Assembly (NCBI GenBank): GCA_019090295.1
Contig: JAHRWG010000092.1
Location: 1 to 10,433 of the forward strand
Length of the DNA stretch: 10,433 nucleotides
Source of the DNA: Cycloclasticus sp.
Lineage (GTDB): Bacteria; Pseudomonadota; Gammaproteobacteria; Methylococcales; Cycloclasticaceae
Direction: 5' to 3'
The notes beneath the pieces were generated by a model. That model had not been told where the DNA came from. It was given only the letters and a program-made list of their open reading frames with translations, and searched no databases. Positions 7,327-10,433 of this stretch are shown here, one piece after another. The position numbers and the translations under genes are program-made. Every line of letters starts with the position of its first letter. Position 1 is the first letter of the stretch.

Positions 7327-9333
7327 TCAACCCAGTAAGGGCGCGATCACTAAGCTAACAATCGCCATAACGTTAATTAAAATATTCATTGATGGTCCTG
7401 ATGTGTCTTTGAATGGGTCACCCACTGTATCACCCACCACCACAGCAGCATGCGTATCGGATCCCTTACCACCAAGATTGCCTTTTTCTACAAACTTTTT
7501 CGCGTTATCCCATGCCCCACCTGCATTGGCCATCATCAGCGCCATTAATACGCAGCATAGCAATGCACCCGATAACATGCCCCCAAGTGCTTCAGCACTG
7601 ATTAGAAAACCAACCAGTGGCGGCGCACTAACAGCGACCACTCCGGGTACTATCATTTTTTTAAGGGCTGCCGAGGTTGCAATATCAACACAACGCGCTG
7701 TATCTGGCTCGGCTTTCCCTTCTAATAGCCCGTCTATTTCTTTAAATTGACGGCGAATTTCCTTGATCATTTCAAAAGCAGCATCGCCAACAGCTGTCAT
7801 CGTTAGAGCAGAAATGATATAGGGAATTGCTCCACCAATAAATAAGCCGATAAGAACCTGCGGGTCATTCAGTTTAAGGACAAAGTCAGGCATATAGGCC
7901 GATACTGTCTCAATGTATGCGGTAATAATCGCCAGTGCAGCCAACGCTGCTGCACCAATAGCAAAACCCTTACCTATAGCCGCAGTGGTGTTACCTAACT
8001 CATCCAACGAATCAGTTATTTTTCGTGTTTCTTCACCCAAGCCACCCATTTCAGCAATACCGCCAGCATTGTCAGCAATGGGGCCGTAAGCATCAATAGC
8101 CATTGTGATGCCAACCGTTGCGAGCATACCAACAGCTGCAATCCCAACACCATATAAGTCCGCAAAGTGACTCGCCACTGCAATGACCGCACAAATAGTT
8201 AATACCGGTATAACAACCGACTGCATACCCACAGAAAGCCCCGTAATCATCACAGTTGCTGGCCCTGTTTCACCCGATTTTGCAATATGTTGAACCGGCG
8301 CTCCCGCCGTATAATACTCTGTCACTAAACCGATAATAATGCCTCCGACAGCACCGGCTAACACAGCCACCCAAACATAGGTCGTCACATCCATTAAAAG
8401 AATTAAAAATAACGCCATTATTATAAATAACGTTGAAGCCCCCGTTGTTCCCATTCTTAGTGCTTTTTCCGGTGACTTGGATGCGTTTTGTTTCACTAAA
8501 TATATGCCGGCTATTGAACAGAGCAAGCCGAGCGATGCTAGTGCAAGTGGTAAAAACATTAAGCTCGATTGCGCACCTAGTTCGGCCAAAAGCACCGATG
8601 ACATCGTCGATGCAATTGCTATTGTTGCAATCATCGAACCACAATAAGACTCAAAAATATCAGAGCCCATACCCGCAACATCACCCACATTATCGCCTAC
8701 ATTATCGGCAATAACGCCCGGGTTACGTGGATCATCTTCAGGAATCCCTGCTTCAATTTTACCCACCAAGTCTGCCCCAACATCGGCACTCTTAGTAAAA
8801 ATTCCGCCGCCAACACGCGAAAACAATGCCACCACCGAGGCACCCATTGCAAAGCCGTGAATAGCATGCGACGTTTCAGGGTCACTACCAAAAAAAAGAT
8901 ACATCAAACCGAGGCCCAATAAACCTAATGAAGCAACTGCTAGGCCCATAATTGAGCCACCAAAAAAAGCCACCGAAAGAGCCGCTTCCGCACCTTCCGT
9001 ATGTGCTGCCGTCGTTGTTCTAACATTGGCTTTAGTCGCTGTATTCATGCCAATGTAACCGGCTGCTCCAGATGCTAACGCACCGATTAAAAAGCAAAAG
9101 GCTGTTGAAAAGCCCAGAAAAATAAATGTTAAAACAAACAGTACGCTAGCAAAAATCGTCAACATTTTGTACTCACGCCGCATAAAGACCATGGCACCCA
9201 AGTGAATCTGCTCCGCTATTTTGACGACAGCACCTTCCCCTTCTGGGTACTTCAACACTAAACCGTAAACAAACTTAGCGGCAAACAATCCAAAGCAACC
9301 AATAATAGGTGGCAATAAGTAACTTAACTCCAT
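7327..9333 (-). CDS. hppA: Membrane-bound, K+-dependent ion-pumping pyrophosphatase (probably Na+-type)
   Basis: This integral membrane enzyme hydrolyses pyrophosphate and pumps Na+ and/or H+ out of the cytoplasm. From the ATG at 9333 it has 668 residues, within the bacterial range, and is hydrophobic throughout (about 16 helices expected). Substrate motifs are intact: DVGADLVGK (184-192), EDDPRNP (199-205), DNVGDNVGD (210-218), [12 protein letters not shown] (414-425) and [10 protein letters not shown] (634-643). In [10 protein letters not shown] (447-456), A451 and G454 occupy the positions that are Lys and Thr in K+-independent enzymes, so K+ dependence is predicted. The gate glutamate is in DIFESY (225-230), three residues after D225, as in the Na+-pumping Thermotoga enzyme (D243/E246, with K707 corresponding to K642 here). 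Plant H+ pumps have it seven residues after. A dual Na+/H+ pump is not excluded. It is divergent from the soluble pyrophosphatase gene. Confidence 0.96.
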   Translation of the reverse strand: MELSYLLPPIIGCFGLFAAKFVYGLVLKYPEGEGAVVKIAEQIHLGAMVFMRREYKMLTIFASVLFVLTFIFLGFSTAFCFLIGALASGAAGYIGMNTATKANVRTTTAAHTEGAEAALSVAFFGGSIMGLAVASLGLLGLGLMYLFFGSDPETSHAIHGFAMGASVVALFSRVGGGIFTKSADVGADLVGKIEAGIPEDDPRNPGVIADNVGDNVGDVAGMGSDIFESYCGSMIATIAIASTMSSVLLAELGAQSSLMFLPLALASLGLLCSIAGIYLVKQNASKSPEKALRMGTTGASTLFIIMALFLILLMDVTTYVWVAVLAGAVGGIIIGLVTEYYTAGAPVQHIAKSGETGPATVMITGLSVGMQSVVIPVLTICAVIAVASHFADLYGVGIAAVGMLATVGITMAIDAYGPIADNAGGIAEMGGLGEETRKITDSLDELGNTTAAIGKGFAIGAAALAALAIITAYIETVSAYMPDFVLKLNDPQVLIGLFIGGAIPYIISALTMTAVGDAAFEMIKEIRRQFKEIDGLLEGKAEPDTARCVDIATSAALKKMIVPGVVAVSAPPLVGFLISAEALGGMLSGALLCCVLMALMMANAGGAWDNAKKFVEKGNLGGKGSDTHAAVVVGDTVGDPFKDTSGPSMNILINVMAIVSLVIAPLLG

Positions 9334-9339
9334 ACTGTT

Positions 9340-9345
9340 CTCCTC
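9340..9345 (-). promoter_or_regulatory. Strong ribosome-binding site fixing the hppA start
   Basis: GAGGAG on the minus strand lies 6 bases before the ATG at 9333. The frame stays open for 11 more codons upstream to about 9366, but this site and the family N-terminus (MELSYLLPP, directly entering the first helix) favour 9333. Confidence 0.85.
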
Positions 9346-9390
9346 GTTAAATTTTTGAAAAATCAAACCTTAATGATCGAACACTCACTC

Positions 9391-9415
9391 TTTTTAAAGC
9401 GAATCCCTTTAAAAA
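9391..9415. repeat. 9-base perfect inverted repeat in the hppA-ppa intergenic region
   Basis: TTTTTAAAG (9391-9399) and CTTTAAAAA (9407-9415) are exact reverse complements separated by CGAATCC. The repeat lies 58 bases upstream of the hppA ATG and about 50 bases upstream of the likely ppa -35. It could be an operator or a weak hairpin in the hppA leader. A separate 10-base palindrome, TTGCTAGCAA, lies at 9450-9459. No regulator family can be assigned from sequence. Confidence 0.4.
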
Positions 9416-9468
9416 CTAAACATATCCCCTTTTTTACTATGCCTATTAGTTGCTAGCAAGCATAAAAC

Positions 9469-9497
9469 TTAATTAATTCAACAAGCGACTGTATAAT
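9469..9497 (+). promoter_or_regulatory. Candidate sigma-70 promoter of ppa
   Basis: A consensus -10, TATAAT, is at 9492-9497, with TTAATT (9469-9474) 17 bases upstream as a weak -35. Transcription would begin near 9504, giving a leader of about 37 bases before the ATG at 9541. Confidence 0.55.
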
Positions 9498-9540
9498 GCG
9501 CAGTTACATTTAATCATTTAAATAAAAAACAGGAAAAACA

Positions 9541-10089
9541 ATGAGCCTTAACTTAGTCCCTTCTGGTGAAGAACTCCCCTACGATATTAACGTCATCATC
9601 GAGATACCGTCTCACAGTGACCCCGTTAAATATGAAGTCGATAAAGACTCGGGTGCCTTGTTTGTTGACCGGTTTATGGGCACAGCGATGCATTACCCTT
9701 GTAATTATGGCTATGTACCGCACACACTGTCTGACGATGGCGACCCTGTCGATGTTTTAGTGATTACACCCATCCCTTTAATGCACGGCTCTGTTATACG
9801 TTGCCGCCCTATTGGTGTCTTAAAAATGACTGATGAGTCGGGTGAAGATGCAAAAATTCTTGCCGTGCCTTTCGCTAAGTTAACTCCTCTATACAATGAC
9901 ATTAAATCGTATAAAGACATTCCCGAAATTACCCTCAACCAAATATCTCACTTCTTTGAGCATTACAAAGACTTAGAGGTAGGCAAATGGGTAAAAATAG
10001 AAGGCTGGAGTGATATAGAAGATGCTGCCAAAGAAATAACAGAAAGCGTCAACCGTTATAACTCAACCACGGTAAAACCGAACTTCTAA
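9541..10089 (+). CDS. ppa: Inorganic pyrophosphatase, soluble family I
   Basis: Ppa hydrolyses cytosolic pyrophosphate to two phosphates and so pulls DNA, RNA and protein synthesis forward. The 182 residues are slightly longer than E. coli (176) because of a C-terminal tail. Family residues are intact: the [15 protein letters not shown] stretch (30-44), YPCNYGY (52-58), the signature DDGDPVD (65-71) with metal ligands D66, D68 and D71, [17 protein letters not shown] (87-103) with D98 and D103, and [10 protein letters not shown] near 137-146 followed by GKWVK. The ATG has AGGA (9531-9534) 6 bases upstream. The gene stands alone: own promoter, divergent from hppA, and a terminator just after it. 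The enzyme should be Mg2+-dependent; it is not the Mn2+ family II type. Confidence 0.98.
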   Translation: MSLNLVPSGEELPYDINVIIEIPSHSDPVKYEVDKDSGALFVDRFMGTAMHYPCNYGYVPHTLSDDGDPVDVLVITPIPLMHGSVIRCRPIGVLKMTDESGEDAKILAVPFAKLTPLYNDIKSYKDIPEITLNQISHFFEHYKDLEVGKWVKIEGWSDIEDAAKEITESVNRYNSTTVKPNF

Positions 10090-10100
10090 AACGCTTAAAA

Positions 10101-10433
10101 CTAATAGCCGCTGGTGTTTTTCTCAACCCAGCGGTTTTTTTGTGTCTTTTGATTAGCACTCACTACGCACTCTTTCTTCCAAAAAGGCGCTTTGCTTTTT
10201 AGGTCTTCCATTATAAAACGGCACGCTTCAAAAGCATCTTTACGATGTGCTGACCACGCTGCCACTAACACAATAGGGTTATTTGGCAGTAACTCACCAA
10301 CCCGATGAATAACAAGTGTGTCCAATAACTGCCATTGCTGCTCGGCATCAACCACTATCTTTTCCAAATGCTTTTCAGTCATTCCTGGGTAATGTTCTAG
10401 CAACATCCCATTAACGCTATCACCTTGGTTGAA
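10101..10433 (-). CDS. moaE: Molybdopterin synthase catalytic (large) subunit, N-terminus outside window
   Basis: MoaE is the catalytic subunit of molybdopterin synthase. With thiocarboxylated MoaD it inserts the dithiolene sulfurs into precursor Z (cPMP) to form molybdopterin. The last 110 residues are visible; the frame continues through the right edge with GDSVNGMLLEHYPGMTEK, where the family reads continuously, so the ATG at 10406 is internal and not the start. Conserved features seen: LEHYPGMTE, VIHRVGEL, AAWSAHRKDAFEACRFIMEDLK with the AHR pair, and KAPFWKKE, which carries the active-site lysines known from E. coli (K119, K126). The C-terminal RWVE block is present. The stop TAG is at 10101-10103, 11 bases from the ppa stop, and the ppa terminator lies within this coding end. 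moaD and other moa genes would be expected beyond the window. Confidence 0.95.
   Translation of the reverse strand, partial: FNQGDSVNGMLLEHYPGMTEKHLEKIVVDAEQQWQLLDTLVIHRVGELLPNNPIVLVAAWSAHRKDAFEACRFIMEDLKSKAPFWKKECVVSANQKTQKNRWVEKNTSGY
10107..10141 (+). terminator. Rho-independent terminator of ppa, embedded in the 3' end of moaE
   Basis: CCGCTGG (10108-10114) pairs with CCAGCGG (10128-10134) across a 13-base loop, with an extra G-U and A-U pair possible below, followed by seven T (10135-10141). It begins 18 bases after the ppa stop. The same bases encode about the last dozen residues of moaE on the minus strand, including the conserved RWVE. Confidence 0.85.

Noticed and set aside
7301..7750. 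Plus-strand open frame of 149 codons
   Set aside because: It is antisense to the 3' end of hppA and starts inside the palindrome; low-complexity Pro/Thr/Ser product and no ribosome-binding site.
8270..8891. Further open frames on both strands (8270-8644, 8433-8714, 8697-8891)
   Set aside because: Shadows of the hppA coding pattern; hppA motifs are continuous through here.
10101..10406. moaE as a complete 101-residue gene starting at ATG 10406
   Set aside because: The frame continues to the right edge with family-conserved residues, so that methionine is internal.
1..10433. CRISPR array, insertion sequence, prophage, tRNA or toxin-antitoxin system
   Set aside because: No regularly spaced repeats, transposase or integrase motifs, tRNA-like cloverleaf or paired small genes seen on either strand.

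Overview
The window reads as an ordinary chromosomal housekeeping segment of a Gammaproteobacterium. Evidence is the AT-leaning composition, closely gammaproteobacterial proteins (ThyA keeps the E. coli residue numbering; ApaG, ApaH, Mpl, Lgt, FolA, Ppa and MoaE are close to family norm), and the lgt-thyA-folA order. A membrane pyrophosphatase that looks sodium- and potassium-dependent would fit a marine or methylotroph/hydrocarbon-degrader type lineage, but that is inference. I see no mobile element, phage, CRISPR array, tRNA or rRNA.

Layout, left to right. A membrane-bound GGDEF-EAL protein (minus strand) runs off the left edge. After a 278-base intergenic stretch with two adjacent small hairpins comes mpl (minus, TTG start), for murein-peptide recycling. 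Divergent from it is apaG-apaH (plus). apaH meets folA tail to tail, and their stop codons share TTAA. folA, thyA and lgt form a tightly overlapping minus-strand operon transcribed lgt-thyA-folA. Divergent from lgt is a 144-residue protein I do not recognise (plus), which may be translated from a leaderless mRNA. A 30-base perfect palindrome separates it from the convergent hppA (minus). hppA, a membrane pyrophosphatase, is divergent from ppa, the soluble pyrophosphatase (plus). The rho-independent terminator of ppa lies inside the 3' end of the convergent moaE, which runs off the right edge.

How the genes relate. ThyA makes dihydrofolate and FolA reduces it, so their coupling is functional. 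Lgt starts lipoprotein maturation and is only a positional partner. HppA and Ppa both consume pyrophosphate: one stores the energy as an ion gradient, the other releases it as heat. ApaH clears diadenosine tetraphosphate. Mpl returns murein tripeptide to the precursor pool.

I found no clearly new multi-gene system. The points most worth a second look are the Na+-pump-like gate of HppA, the unrecognised gene with its overlapping divergent promoters, the terminator embedded in moaE, and the shared stop codons of apaH and folA.
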